Shown one piece after another: positions 53,306 through 64,000 of a DNA stretch of 64,000 nucleotides. The DNA is from Crenalkalicoccus roseus. Its GTDB lineage: Bacteria; Pseudomonadota; Alphaproteobacteria; Acetobacterales; Acetobacteraceae. The notes beneath the pieces are model-generated. The model was not told where the DNA came from and searched no databases. It saw only the letters and a list, made by a program, of their open reading frames with translations. How positions within the stretch are numbered: position 1 is the stretch's first letter; every line of letters starts with the position of its first letter. A program made the position numbers and the translations under genes. The stretch covers positions 62,001 to 126,000 of the forward strand of contig NZ_SJDM01000004.1 in NCBI RefSeq assembly GCF_004761865.1. The letters run 5' to 3'.

Positions 53306-54522
53306 GCGGCGGCCAGCAGCCCGGCCTCGCGCAGCCGGGTGAGCAGCGCGGCGGCGTCCACGCCGGGATGGGCGGCGCGCAGTTCAGGCTCGGCGACGTC
53401 CGGGCGGGCGAGCACCCAGCTCGCCGCCTCGGCCTCCTGCGGCGCGAGCGGCAGCGCGCCCTGCGCTGTCTTCAGCACCCACTCGGCGCCGCGGCGCACC
53501 GGTTTGGCGCCCCGCGCCAGCACGCGGAAGGCGGGCGCCTCCTCCGCGGCCGGCGCCGCCGCGGCGGGGGCGAGGCCGCGCGCGGCCAGGAGATCGTAGC
53601 CGCCGCGCCGGAAGCGGTACTCGGCGACGAAGCGCTCCAGCACCTCCATCACCTTCGGATCGCGGGCGAGCTCCGCCAGGCGCTGGCCGAGCTGCGCGGC
53701 GCGGGAGGTGAGGGCGAATTTCGCCGCCGCGCCCCCGTCCTGGCGCGGCAGCGGCTTGCGGAACTCCGGGTCGTACAGCACGCGCTCGACCAGGATGTTC
53801 AGGAAGTCCATCCCGAGCGGGGCGTGCACGCCATAGGCGATGTGCACGGAGGAGGGCGCCTCGGCCAGCGCGTCGTGATACCAGCCGCGCGGCAGGTAGA
53901 GCAGGTCTCCGGGCTTCAGCAGCACCTTCGCGTGCAGCCCGCGCTTGGCCTGCTCGTGATGCGCCTGGGGGAGGTTGCGGAACACCGGATGGGCGATCGG
54001 CCACTCCGCGCGGCCTTCCCAGATGTTCCAGGTCTTCTCGCCCTCGACCTGCACCGCCCAGACGTCGTGGGTGTCGAAATGCGCGGGGAAGGCCTTGTGG
54101 CTCTGCCAGGAGATGTAGACGTTGGCCTGCGCCTTGCCGAGCCCCGCCCCCTCCAGCGCCGCGGAGACGGCGGCGAGGCCGGGGGTGAGGCTGTCCACGT
54201 CGTTCATCACCACCGAGGCGCCGCGCCGGACCCAGTCCTGCACCTTCGCCGCCACCGGCTGCCAGACCTGGTCGTTGTCGCGGCTAGTGGCGCGGACGCA
54301 GTACTGCTCGGGCGGCACCGGCGTGCCATCCAGCACCAGCTGCAGCGAGTGGGCGGACCAGATGTGGCTCATGTCGAGCAGGCGGTTGATCTGGCGCCAG
54401 GACAGGACGGAGGCGAATTTCGCCGGATCGCCCCGCAGGTGCAGGGGCTGGCGGTCGTGGTACTCGGCGAAGAACTGCTCGGGCGGCATCGGCGCGAGCA
54501 GCTCGGCGAGGGTCATGCTCAT
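53302..54522 (-). CDS. JmjC/cupin-domain 2OG-Fe(II) oxygenase (ROXA-like)
   Basis: 406-aa protein with a JmjC domain in residues 90-240: Fe ligands HFDTHD (His and Asp) and a distal His in SVHIAYGVHAP, plus LYLPRGWYHDAL. The C-terminal half carries winged-helix-like parts as in ribosomal oxygenase YcfD/ROXA, which hydroxylates a ribosomal protein. The exact target is inferred. Several ATGs lie close together; MSMTLAELL at 54522 is used. A CTAG motif is 10 nt upstream. Overlaps the OmpA-like gene by ATGA. Confidence 0.87.
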   Translation of the reverse strand: MSMTLAELLAPMPPEQFFAEYHDRQPLHLRGDPAKFASVLSWRQINRLLDMSHIWSAHSLQLVLDGTPVPPEQYCVRATSRDNDQVWQPVAAKVQDWVRRGASVVMNDVDSLTPGLAAVSAALEGAGLGKAQANVYISWQSHKAFPAHFDTHDVWAVQVEGEKTWNIWEGRAEWPIAHPVFRNLPQAHHEQAKRGLHAKVLLKPGDLLYLPRGWYHDALAEAPSSVHIAYGVHAPLGMDFLNILVERVLYDPEFRKPLPRQDGGAAAKFALTSRAAQLGQRLAELARDPKVMEVLERFVAEYRFRRGGYDLLAARGLAPAAAAPAAEEAPAFRVLARGAKPVRRGAEWVLKTAQGALPLAPQEAEAASWVLARPDVAEPELRAAHPGVDAAALLTRLREAGLLAAA

Positions 54523-54603
54523 GCGGCGCATCCTAGCCTGTGGCCGCCGCGGGCGAAATCGGCGGCCGGTGCGGAACGGGAGGGGTCTGCGCGGGGGAGA
54601 CAA

Positions 54604-54618
54604 TCAACTTTAAGTTGA
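54604..54618. promoter_or_regulatory. Palindromic operator candidate
   Basis: TCAACTT-T-AAGTTGA, perfect 7-bp arms around one base, in a short AT-rich island (AATCAAC...TTGAATT) between the divergent JmjC gene and the 132-aa gene. It looks like a MarR- or MerR-type operator; no regulator is linked. The surrounding GC-rich sequence makes chance occurrence less likely. Confidence 0.55.
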
Positions 54619-54702
54619 ATTTCCCGGCCTGTTCATGGAAGGTGGCGGCATGGCCGCGCTCCGCCACCGCCCTCCCTCCTGCCACCCACCGGACGCCCGG
54701 GG

Positions 54703-55101
54703 ATGAGTGGCAAGGGCCTGCCACCCCCCGCGCCGGATCTGGACCTCGGCGCGGCGATCTTCGCGGAGGTGACGCTCGCCTTCGACGTCTTCTACCGGCC
54801 CGGGGCGGCGGGCCGGGTCGGGCTGACGGGGCGGCGCTTCCTGCGCTGCAACCTGGCGGGGCCGGCGCTGGTCGCGCTCGGGACGGGCAGCCGCTTCGCC
54901 GACTGCATCTTCTCCGCCTGCAGCTTCACCCTGGCCGCGGACCCCGCCACGGTGCCGGGGGCGATCCTGCTCGAGGACTGCCTGTTCGACGACTGCATCC
55001 TGACGCGCTGGTCGGTGTTCCTGCCGCCCGCGCTCGCCGCGGCGCTGCTGCGCGACATGCCCGAGGCGCGCGTCTTCGGCCTCCCCTTCGGCGGGGGCTG
55101 A
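54703..55101 (+). CDS. Hypothetical protein, 132 aa, pentapeptide-like
   Basis: 132-aa protein of unknown function. The middle has repeated short strand units (FLRCNLAG, SRFADCIFSACSFTLA, LLEDCLFDDCILT) that resemble pentapeptide-repeat or right-handed helix proteins, with five Cys. No signal peptide. It is divergent from the JmjC gene, with the palindrome at 54604 about 85 nt upstream, and 74 nt before the SDR gene on the same strand. Confidence 0.6.
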   Translation: MSGKGLPPPAPDLDLGAAIFAEVTLAFDVFYRPGAAGRVGLTGRRFLRCNLAGPALVALGTGSRFADCIFSACSFTLAADPATVPGAILLEDCLFDDCILTRWSVFLPPALAAALLRDMPEARVFGLPFGGG

Positions 55102-55175
55102 CCCGCATTCCCGGCGGTTGACGGCGGCATGGCCGCCGCGATGATGGTGGCCGGCAGTTCGAGGGAAGCCAGGGG

Positions 55176-55925
55176 ATGGCCGGCAGGCTCGAGGGCAGGC
55201 GCTGCTTCGTGACGGCGGCCGGGCAGGGCATCGGCCGCGCCGCCGCGCTCGCCATGGCGGCCGAGGGCGCGCGCGTGCTCGCCACCGACCGCGACGCGGC
55301 GAAGCTCGAGGGCCTCGCCGCGCGGGGCATCGAGACGCGGCCGCTCGACGTGCTGGACGACGCAGCGGTGGAGACGGCGTTCGCGGCGGCCGGGCCGCTG
55401 GACGCGCTGTTCAATTGCGCCGGCGTCGTGCACCAGAACACGGCGCTGACCTGCACGGAGGCGGAGTGGGACCTCGCCTTCGCGCTCAATGTGCGCGCCA
55501 TGTGGCGGTGCATCCGCGCCGCGCTGCCGGGGATGCTGGCGCGCGGCGGGGGCAGCATCGTCAACATGGCCTCCGCCTGCTCCAGCGTGAAGGGCGTGCC
55601 GAACCGCTTCGTCTACGGCACCACCAAGGCGGCGGTGATCGGGCTGACGAAGTCCGTCGCCGCCGAGCATGTGACGCAGGGCATCCGCTGCAACGCCATT
55701 TGCCCCGGCACGGTGGACACGCCTTCGCTGCGGGAGCGCATCGCCGCCAACGCCGCCGCCGCAGGTGGGGAAGAGGCGGCGCGCGCCGCCTTCGTCGCCC
55801 GCCAGGCGATGGGCCGGCTGGGGACGCCGGAGGAGATCGCGGCGCTGGTCGTCTATCTTGCCTCGGCGGAGAGCGCCTTCCTCACCGGCCAGGCGATCGT
55901 CATAGACGGAGGCTGGACGCTCTAG
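55176..55925 (+). CDS. SDR family oxidoreductase
   Basis: 249-aa short-chain dehydrogenase. Cofactor motif TAAGQGIGRAAA (residues 13-24), NCAGVVHQN, catalytic Ser in MASACSSVKG and YGTTK (Tyr, Lys), and CPGTVDTPS. Sequence and the following FAH-type gene resemble the LRA5-LRA6 pair of the L-rhamnose/L-fucose diketo pathway, where the SDR oxidises a 2-keto-3-deoxy sugar acid at C4. That assignment is inference. The stop is part of CTCTAG, followed by an inverted repeat. Confidence 0.88.
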   Translation: MAGRLEGRRCFVTAAGQGIGRAAALAMAAEGARVLATDRDAAKLEGLAARGIETRPLDVLDDAAVETAFAAAGPLDALFNCAGVVHQNTALTCTEAEWDLAFALNVRAMWRCIRAALPGMLARGGGSIVNMASACSSVKGVPNRFVYGTTKAAVIGLTKSVAAEHVTQGIRCNAICPGTVDTPSLRERIAANAAAAGGEEAARAAFVARQAMGRLGTPEEIAALVVYLASAESAFLTGQAIVIDGGWTL

Positions 55926-55962
55926 GGCATTCTCCGCCCGCCCCGACTCCCGGCGAATGCCC
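55925..55962 (+). terminator. Inverted repeat after the SDR gene
   Basis: GGGCATTC and GAATGCCC, perfect 8-bp arms 22 nt apart, starting at the SDR stop codon. Possible attenuator or mRNA 3' stem between the SDR and FAH genes. Confidence 0.4.
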
Positions 55963-55994
55963 CGGCCCTTGATGCGCGAGCATTCCCGCCCGTT

Positions 55995-56057
55995 CCGGCG
56001 GGTCCACCCGAACGGGGGCTGCCCCCGGCGCCCGATGCGCAAGGGCGGACCCGCCGG
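55995..56057. repeat. Branched inverted repeat overlapping repeat copy E
   Basis: Outer arms CCGGCGGGTCC (55995-56005) and GGACCCGCCGG (56047-56057), perfect 11 bp. Inside is a second stem GGGGG-CTG-CCCCC. It lies between the SDR and FAH genes and may shape the mRNA. Confidence 0.5.
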
Positions 56058-56064
56058 GGCGGTG
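56028..56064 (+). repeat. Partial copy E of the dispersed repeat (head half)
   Basis: GCGCCCGATGCGCAAGGGCG..., ending CCGGGGCGGTG, 37 nt, aligned without gaps to copy D (47064-47100). The tail is diverged: a GATCCAC-GAGA-GTGGACC-like stem follows at about 56094. Confidence 0.6.
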
Positions 56065-56162
56065 ACACCGGTCGCTCGACAGGGGCGGGCGCATGATCCA
56101 CGAGAGTGGACCATTCTGCAGCGTCCGCGCCGACGCGGACCCCCTTTTCAGGAGGACACCAC

Positions 56163-57014
56163 ATGAAGCTGCTGCGCTACGGCCCGCCGGGCCAGGAACG
56201 CCCCGGGATGCTCGATGCCTCGGGCACCATCCGCGACCTTTCCGGGGTGATCCCCGACCTGGCGGGAGAGGCGCTGTCGCCCGCGGGCCTCGCGCGGATC
56301 GCCGCGCTCGATCCGGCGAGCCTGCCGGCGGTGAGCGGCACGCCGCGCCTCGGGCCGCCGGTGACGGGGATGAAGAACCTGGTCTGCATCGGCCTCAACT
56401 ACGCCGACCACGCGGCGGAGACCGGCGCGCCGGTGCCGAAGGAGCCGATCGTGTTCCTGAAGTCGCTCGGCGCGCTGAGCGGGCCGAACGACGACATCGT
56501 GATCCCCCGCAACTCGGTGAAGACCGATTGGGAGGTGGAGCTCGCGGTCATCATCGGCACCAGGGCGAAGTACGTCACCGAGGAGCAGGCGCTGGACCAC
56601 GTGGCCGGCTACGCCGTGGGCAACGACGTCTCGGAGCGCGAGTGGCAGTCCGAGCGCGGCATGACCTGGGACAAGGGCAAGGGCTTCGACACCTTCGGGC
56701 CGCTCGGCCCCTGGCTGGTGACGAAGGACGAGGTGCCGGACCCGCAGAACCTCGCCATGTTCTGCGAGGTGGACGGGGTGCGGATGCAGGACGGCTCGAC
56801 CCGCACCATGATCTTCGGCGTGAAGACGCTGATCAGCTATGTCAGCCAGTGCATCACGCTCCATCCCGGCGACGTGATCTTCACCGGCACCCCGCCCGGC
56901 GTGGGCCTCGGCAAGAAGCCGACGCCGGTGTTCCTGAAGCCGGGCCAGACCCTGCGCCTCGGCATCGAGGGCCTGGGCGAGCAGGTGCAACGCACGGTGG
57001 CCTACGAGGGGTAG
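56163..57014 (+). CDS. Fumarylacetoacetate hydrolase family protein
   Basis: 283-aa FAH-fold hydrolase splitting C-C bonds of diketo acids with Mg2+. Seen: NLVCIGLNYADHAAE (residues 77-91), metal Glu pair in DWEVELAVIIG, GNDVSEREWQ, and TGTPPGVGLG. Closest in look to 2,4-diketo-3-deoxy-L-rhamnonate/fuconate hydrolases. AGGAGG ribosome site eight bases before the ATG. With the SDR upstream it may complete a sugar-acid route; transporter and first enzymes are not here. Confidence 0.9.
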   Translation: MKLLRYGPPGQERPGMLDASGTIRDLSGVIPDLAGEALSPAGLARIAALDPASLPAVSGTPRLGPPVTGMKNLVCIGLNYADHAAETGAPVPKEPIVFLKSLGALSGPNDDIVIPRNSVKTDWEVELAVIIGTRAKYVTEEQALDHVAGYAVGNDVSEREWQSERGMTWDKGKGFDTFGPLGPWLVTKDEVPDPQNLAMFCEVDGVRMQDGSTRTMIFGVKTLISYVSQCITLHPGDVIFTGTPPGVGLGKKPTPVFLKPGQTLRLGIEGLGEQVQRTVAYEG

Positions 57015-57080
57015 CGGCCCGGCTCCGGACGGGGCCGCCGCCTCTGGAAGGGGCCCCGCATCGCGTCCAGGATGCGCGGC

Positions 57081-58490
57081 ATGCGCTGCGTCCTGGTCGT
57101 GCTGGACGGGCTCCGGCCCGACCTCGTCACCCCGCGGCTGATGCCGCACCTGGCGCGCCTCGCCGGCCGGGGGACGCGCTTCGCTGCGGCCCGCAGCGTC
57201 TTCCCGAGCGAGACGCGGGTCGCCACGGCCTCACTGGTCACCGGCTGCCGTCCGGACGGCCATGGCCTCGTCGCAAACACGCTGTTCGACGCCGCCCTGA
57301 CGCCGGAGCGGCTGCTCCGCACCGACCGCCCCGCCGACCTCCGCCTGCTGGCCGGCGGCGCGCCCTCGCCGCTGCGGCGGCCCGGCCTCGGGGAGGTGCT
57401 GGCCGCGGCCGGGCGGAGCCTGGCCGTCGTCTCCACCGGCACGCCCGGCCAGACGCTGCTCGCCCATCCGCAGGCGGAGGCGCTCGGGGCCTTCCGGTGG
57501 AACGCCGAGGACACAGAGACCGAGGCGGCGCGCCTGATCGCCGCGCGGCTCGGCCCCACCCCGCCCGCCGCGGTGCCCAACCTCGCCCGCATCGCCCATG
57601 CGGCGCGGGCGCTCACCGAGGTGGTGCTGCCCGGCCTCGCTCCCGACATCACCCTGCTCTGGTGCTCGGAGCCCGACCTCAGCTTCCACTACCGGGGATT
57701 GCTGGCGCCCGAGGCGCGGGCGGCGCTCGCCGCCGCCGATGCCGCGCTCGGCCGTGTGCTCGCCTGGCGGGAGGCGCAGCCGGACGCGGCGGAGATCGTC
57801 GTGATGGCGCTTTCCGATCACGGTCACGTCACCGGCCATCGCAGGCTGGACGTGGCGGCGGAGCTGCGGCGCGGCGGCTTCGCGGCCGGGCAGGGGATGG
57901 CGGGGGAGGTGGAGGTGGTGGTCGCGCCCGCCGCCGCGCCGGGCCTGTGGCTGCGCGACGCCGCGCTGGCGCCGCGCCTCGCCGCCTTCCTGGCGGCGCA
58001 GCCCTGGGCCGGCCCGCTGCTGGCGCGCGACGCGGCGCTGCTGCCGGAGGCGCTGCCGCTCGCGCTGCTGGAGGCGGCGCATCCGCGCAGCCCGGACCTG
58101 GTCCTGCTGCTGGCCGGGGAGGAGGGGCCGGACGCCTGGGGCCTGCCGGGGCGGGCGCCCTTCGACGCCCCCAGTGTTCCCGAGGGCGGCGGGATGCATG
58201 GCGGCCTGCACCGGCGGGAGCTGGCGACGGTGCTGGTCGCCGAGGGCGGCCCCTTCCGCCCCGCCGCCACCGTGCGGGCCGCCTGCGACCTCGCCGACAT
58301 CGCCCCGACCCTGCTGCACCTGCTCGGCCTGGCGGCAGGGGAGATGCGGGGACGGGTCCTGCGCGAGGGGTGGGAGGCGGCGGCCGATGCCCCGCCCGAG
58401 GCGGAGAGGATCGTCCTGCCCCGCGGCTTCGTGCTGGAGGCCGCGCGGCAGGCAGGCCGGCTCTACCCCACCGGGCTGCGGCGGGGCTGA
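57081..58490 (+). CDS. Type I phosphodiesterase/nucleotide pyrophosphatase family protein
   Basis: 469-aa alkaline-phosphatase-fold protein. Metal Asp in VVLDGLRPDL (residues 5-14), nucleophile region FPSETRVATASLVTG with RPDGHGL after it, SEPDLSFHYRG in the middle, and SDHGHVTGHR with the second metal pair. No signal peptide, so cytoplasmic. The ATG at 57081 has AGGA at good spacing; an in-frame ATG at 57072 is also possible. 66 nt after the FAH gene. Its 3' end overlaps the convergent MFS gene by 28 nt. Confidence 0.85.
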   Translation: MRCVLVVLDGLRPDLVTPRLMPHLARLAGRGTRFAAARSVFPSETRVATASLVTGCRPDGHGLVANTLFDAALTPERLLRTDRPADLRLLAGGAPSPLRRPGLGEVLAAAGRSLAVVSTGTPGQTLLAHPQAEALGAFRWNAEDTETEAARLIAARLGPTPPAAVPNLARIAHAARALTEVVLPGLAPDITLLWCSEPDLSFHYRGLLAPEARAALAAADAALGRVLAWREAQPDAAEIVVMALSDHGHVTGHRRLDVAAELRRGGFAAGQGMAGEVEVVVAPAAAPGLWLRDAALAPRLAAFLAAQPWAGPLLARDAALLPEALPLALLEAAHPRSPDLVLLLAGEEGPDAWGLPGRAPFDAPSVPEGGGMHGGLHRRELATVLVAEGGPFRPAATVRAACDLADIAPTLLHLLGLAAGEMRGRVLREGWEAAADAPPEAERIVLPRGFVLEAARQAGRLYPTGLRRG

Positions 58491-59689
58491 CGCCGCCCGC
58501 CCATCAGCACCGCGGCGGCGGCGATCTGCAGGAGGCCCGCCAGCGCCGGCGGTGCGGCCGGCCCGAAGGCATCGAGCGCCGCGCCGAACAGTGCCGGTCC
58601 GAAGGCGTAGAAGCCCTGGTTCACCGCCGTGACCATCGCCACCACGCGCGCGACCTCTCCAGGCGGCCATTCGCTCTGCGCGATCAGCGGCGGCAGCGAC
58701 AGCAGGTTGCCGATGCCGAGGCCGAACAGCACCGCGCCGAGCAGCAGCAGCGCCACGCCCTCTCCCGCCGCCAGCGCCAGCAGGGCCGAGCCCGCCGCCT
58801 GCAGCAGGAAGTTCAGCATGCCGGCCACCCGCCGGTCCGCGCCCGGCGGCAGCAGCGCCCCGGTCGCGGTGCGGCCGATGATGGCGCAGACGGTGGCGAG
58901 GGAGAGGGCGAAGCCGGCGCCCCGCGTCCCGAGCGCCGGCGCCAGGATGGAGAACAGCGTCGTCAGCAGCCCCATCTGCGCCGTGAGCCCGATAGCGAAG
59001 GCGAGGGAAAGGCTGCGGAACCGCCCCTGCCGCCACAGCGGCCCCGCCGCCGGCGGGGCCGGGCGCGGCGGCGGCGGGCCCTCGGCCCCGTCGGGAAACA
59101 GGCCCTTCTCCTGCGGCGTCGGCCGCAGCCAGATCCCGGCCAGCGGCCACAGCGCCAGGAGCGCCGCCGCCGCCACCACCGCCCCGGCGCCGCCGAAGCC
59201 GAGGGCCGCGATCAGCGCCGCCCAGAGCGGGACGAACAGCACGCCGCCGACGCTCGCGCCGTTGTAGGCGAGGGAGAGCGCCGCCGGCCGGCGCCGGTCG
59301 AACCAGGGCGAGACCATGGCATTGATCGCCGCGCCGCCATGCACCGACCAGCCGATGGCGGTGAGCAGCGCCGCCGGCGCCAGGTGCCAGGGCTGCGAGG
59401 CCAGGGCCCAGCCCAGCACCCCCGCCGCCGAGGCCAGCGCGCCGCCCCGGGTCACCGCGACGAGGCCGAAGCGCCGGTGCAGCGCCGGCAGCGCGGTGAC
59501 CAGCAGGGCGCTGGCCAGGAAGTGCAGCGTGATCGCGGCGGAGATGAGGGAGACCGGCCATCCCTCGCGCGCATGCAGCGCGTGCAGGTAGATGCCGGGC
59601 CCGTAGAAGCCGATGCCCCAGGCGAAGACGGCCAGCACGAAGGCGGCGGCGACCACCTGCCAGCCGAAGAACATGCCATCGCGCCGCAT
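58463..59689 (-). CDS. MFS transporter
   Basis: 408-aa major facilitator with 12 hydrophobic helices. Begins MFFGWQVVAAAFVLAVFAWG, which is typical of the oxalate/monocarboxylate-like MFS branch. A charged loop near residue 200-220 (PTPQEKGLFPDG) separates the halves. Substrate unknown. 3' end overlaps the phosphodiesterase gene by 28 nt on the other strand, so the two transcripts are partly antisense. CTAG lies 33 nt upstream of the start. Confidence 0.87.
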   Translation of the reverse strand: MRRDGMFFGWQVVAAAFVLAVFAWGIGFYGPGIYLHALHAREGWPVSLISAAITLHFLASALLVTALPALHRRFGLVAVTRGGALASAAGVLGWALASQPWHLAPAALLTAIGWSVHGGAAINAMVSPWFDRRRPAALSLAYNGASVGGVLFVPLWAALIAALGFGGAGAVVAAAALLALWPLAGIWLRPTPQEKGLFPDGAEGPPPPRPAPPAAGPLWRQGRFRSLSLAFAIGLTAQMGLLTTLFSILAPALGTRGAGFALSLATVCAIIGRTATGALLPPGADRRVAGMLNFLLQAAGSALLALAAGEGVALLLLGAVLFGLGIGNLLSLPPLIAQSEWPPGEVARVVAMVTAVNQGFYAFGPALFGAALDAFGPAAPPALAGLLQIAAAAVLMGGRRQPRRSPVG

Positions 59690-59773
59690 CGCCCTTCGCT
59701 CCCGGCTGTCGCGTCCGGCAGCCTAGCGCGGCGCGGCGGGGCGCGCTCCGTCCGGAGGCGAAAGGTGGCTCGG

Positions 59774-59804
59774 TTGCGGGGGCGGGATGCCTATGCTAGA
59801 GCCC
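59774..59804 (+). promoter_or_regulatory. Promoter candidate for the ATP synthase operon
   Basis: TTGCGG followed 17 nt later by TAGAGC, with TATGCTAGA across the -10 region, about 85 nt before the atpH GTG. It is the only promoter-like sequence I see in the 196 nt between the MFS gene and atpH. Confidence 0.35.
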
Positions 59805-59885
59805 GCGCGCCGTCGGCGGGGCGCCCGCGCGTCCCCGACCGTGCCTGCGTTCATCGCGCCACCAGGAACAGGACCGGGACTGCCC

Positions 59886-60488
59886 GTGGCCTCCGCCGAG
59901 ACCATCACCTCTGCCTCGCCCCATCCGCCGAACCCGACCGGCCTCGCCGAGCGCTACGCGCTGGCGCTGCTCGCCCTCGCCGACGAGAAGCGGCAGGCCG
60001 ATCCGGGCGCCACGGACCGCATCGCCGCCGATCTCGACCGCCTCTTCGCGCTCTGGCGCGACGACGCCGATTTCCGCGCCTTCGTCGCCGATCCGCGGCT
60101 CGACGCGGCGGCGCAGCGCAAGGGCGCCTTCGCCGTGCTCGAGAAGGTCGGCGTGGGCACGGAGGTGCGCAACCTGGTCGGGGTGCTGATCAACAACCGC
60201 CGCCTCTCCCAGCTTCCGCGCGTGGCGCAGGCCTTCGGCGCGCTGCTCGCGGAGCGCCGCGGCCAGCAGACCGCGACGGTGATCACTGCGCATCCGCTGA
60301 GCGACACGCAGCGCGCGCAGATCGTCGCGCGCCTGACCGAGGCGGGCCATTCCAACGTCCGGCTCGTCGAGCAGGTGGACCCGTCCATCCTGGGCGGGCT
60401 GATCGTCAGGATCGGCTCGCGCCTCTACGACAATTCGATCAAGTCCAAGCTGCAGCGCCTGCAGTACGCCATGAAGGGGGCCGCCTGA
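59886..60488 (+). CDS. atpH: ATP synthase subunit delta
   Basis: 200-aa stalk subunit (OSCP) joining F1 to the peripheral stalk. Seen: [16 protein letters not shown] near residue 20, [15 protein letters not shown], and C-terminal [32 protein letters not shown] at 59886 is taken as start because GGGA lies just upstream and the protein then has family length; the frame is open to 59787. One base before atpA. Confidence 0.94.
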   Translation: MASAETITSASPHPPNPTGLAERYALALLALADEKRQADPGATDRIAADLDRLFALWRDDADFRAFVADPRLDAAAQRKGAFAVLEKVGVGTEVRNLVGVLINNRRLSQLPRVAQAFGALLAERRGQQTATVITAHPLSDTQRAQIVARLTEAGHSNVRLVEQVDPSILGGLIVRIGSRLYDNSIKSKLQRLQYAMKGAA

Positions 60489-60489
60489 A

Positions 60490-62025
<1,536 letters not shown>

Positions 62026-62050
62026 GCGGGCGGCACGGGGGCAGAGGGCG

Positions 62051-62938
62051 ATGCCGAGCCTGAAGGACCTGCGTGGGCGCATCAACAGCGTGAAGTCCAC
62101 GCGGAAGATCACCCAGGCCATGAAGATGGTCGCGGCGGCCAAGCTCCGCCGCGCCCAGGCCCAGGCCGAGGCCGCCCGGCCCTATGCCGAGCGGATGGAG
62201 CGCATGCTCGCTTCGCTGGGCGCGGCCGTCGCCTCCTCTCCCGACGCGCCGCGCATGCTGGTCGGCACCGGCGAGGACCGCGCGCATCTGCTGGTGGTGG
62301 TGACGGCCGATCGCGGCCTCGCCGGACCGTTCAACACCAATGTCAGCCGCATGGCCCGGCTGGTGATCCGCCGCCTGGAATCCGAGGGCAAGACCGTCCG
62401 CATCCTCTCGGTCGGGCGCAAGGGCGCGGCCTATCTGAGGCGGGAGTTCGCCAGCCGTTTCGTCGGCGAGATCTCCTTCATGGGCAAGAAGCGGATCGAG
62501 TTCGCCGACGCGGAGGAGATCGCGCAGCGCGTGGTGGCGCTGCTCGAGGACGGCGCCTTCGACGTCTGCACGCTGATCTACAACCGCTTCCGCAGCGTCA
62601 TCAGCCAGATCCCGACCGAGCAGCGGCTGATCCCGGCGCCGATCCCGGAAACCGCCGGCCAGCCCGCCGCCGCTGGCCCGCAGGCCCTCTACGAGTACGA
62701 GCCGGCCGAGGAGGAGATCCTCTCCACCCTGCTGCCGCGCAACCTGGCGATCCAGATCTATCGCGCCCTGCTCGAGAACAACGCGGGCTTCTACGGCAGC
62801 CAGATGACGGCGATGGACAACGCCACGCGCAACGCCGGCGAGATGATCAACAAGCTGACCCTCAACTACAACCGCACGCGCCAGGCCAACATCACCAAGG
62901 AGCTGATCGAGATCATCTCCGGGGCCGAGGCGGTCTGA
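62051..62938 (+). CDS. atpG: ATP synthase subunit gamma
   Basis: 295-aa central shaft. N-terminal helix [26 protein letters not shown] begins at residue 4; [14 protein letters not shown] in the middle; the C-terminal helix has [24 protein letters not shown]. 25 nt after atpA and 12 nt before atpD. Confidence 0.97.
   Translation: MPSLKDLRGRINSVKSTRKITQAMKMVAAAKLRRAQAQAEAARPYAERMERMLASLGAAVASSPDAPRMLVGTGEDRAHLLVVVTADRGLAGPFNTNVSRMARLVIRRLESEGKTVRILSVGRKGAAYLRREFASRFVGEISFMGKKRIEFADAEEIAQRVVALLEDGAFDVCTLIYNRFRSVISQIPTEQRLIPAPIPETAGQPAAAGPQALYEYEPAEEEILSTLLPRNLAIQIYRALLENNAGFYGSQMTAMDNATRNAGEMINKLTLNYNRTRQANITKELIEIISGAEAV

Positions 62939-64000
<1,062 letters not shown>

Overview
The window is 64 kb of very GC-rich bacterial chromosome, densely packed with housekeeping genes on both strands. 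Gene content points to an aerobic alphaproteobacterium, most likely Acetobacteraceae (Roseomonas-like). The evidence is the hprK/rapZ/EIIA-Man/HPr/EI regulatory PTS cluster with a short HprK, the zapE-mdh order, a split ATP synthase operon (atpHAGD without F0 genes), the fused MrpA-MrpB, ccoNOQP-GHIS, secB next to a Tim44-like gene and mltA, and an orphan TRAP binding protein. Genus is inferred, not proven. No rRNA, tRNA, CRISPR, prophage or transposase gene was found.

Layout. 1-6.3 kb: mdh (cut by the left edge), a small secreted Cys protein, zapE, then ahcY, a TRAP binding protein and uppP. 6.4-13.5 kb: a PLP dehydratase facing the five-gene PTS relay (every cistron overlaps the next), then a class A PBP. 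13.6-25.3 kb, minus strand: FAD oxidoreductase, coaBC, and a long run mrpAB-C-D-E-F-G-trkA-trkH for Na+/K+/H+ homeostasis. 25.6-27.4 kb: an unknown 251-aa protein and a Crp/Fnr regulator with a Cys/His-rich C-terminal tail. 27.6-27.8 kb: a candidate small RNA with its own promoter and terminator. 27.9-31.2 kb, minus: timA-mltA-(Fe-S CCG protein)-(2OG-Fe oxygenase). 31.4-35.4 kb, plus: histidine phosphatase, secB, then a DegT aminotransferase and GT4 glycosyltransferase pair.

35.5-43.6 kb, minus: the complete cbb3 oxidase locus ccoNOQP-GHIS followed by a 62-aa membrane protein. A perfect TTGAT-N4-ATCAA box lies between ccoN and a divergent DUF2189 membrane protein. 44.6-47 kb: a cadherin/DUF4214-like surface protein and a TauE/SafE-like membrane protein. 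47.4-49.1 kb: pdxA-pdxJ. 50.1-52.8 kb: an MlrC-like peptidase coupled to a DSD1-type PLP enzyme. 52.9-54.5 kb: JmjC hydroxylase plus OmpA-like protein. 55.2-58.5 kb: SDR, FAH-family hydrolase and phosphodiesterase. 58.5-59.7 kb: MFS carrier. 59.9-64 kb: atpH-A-G-D, cut by the right edge.

The least ordinary features are non-coding. A roughly 95-nt intergenic repeat family occurs as two full-length and three partial copies, and the full copies supply the TAG stop codon of the gene they touch. A small-RNA candidate lies at 27645-27774 (minus). CTAG tetranucleotides cluster just upstream of start codons. Several candidate operators are also present: an FNR/FixK box, a SahR-like site before ahcY, and palindromes at 45.9 and 54.6 kb. 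I did not find a clearly new multi-gene defence or mobile system.
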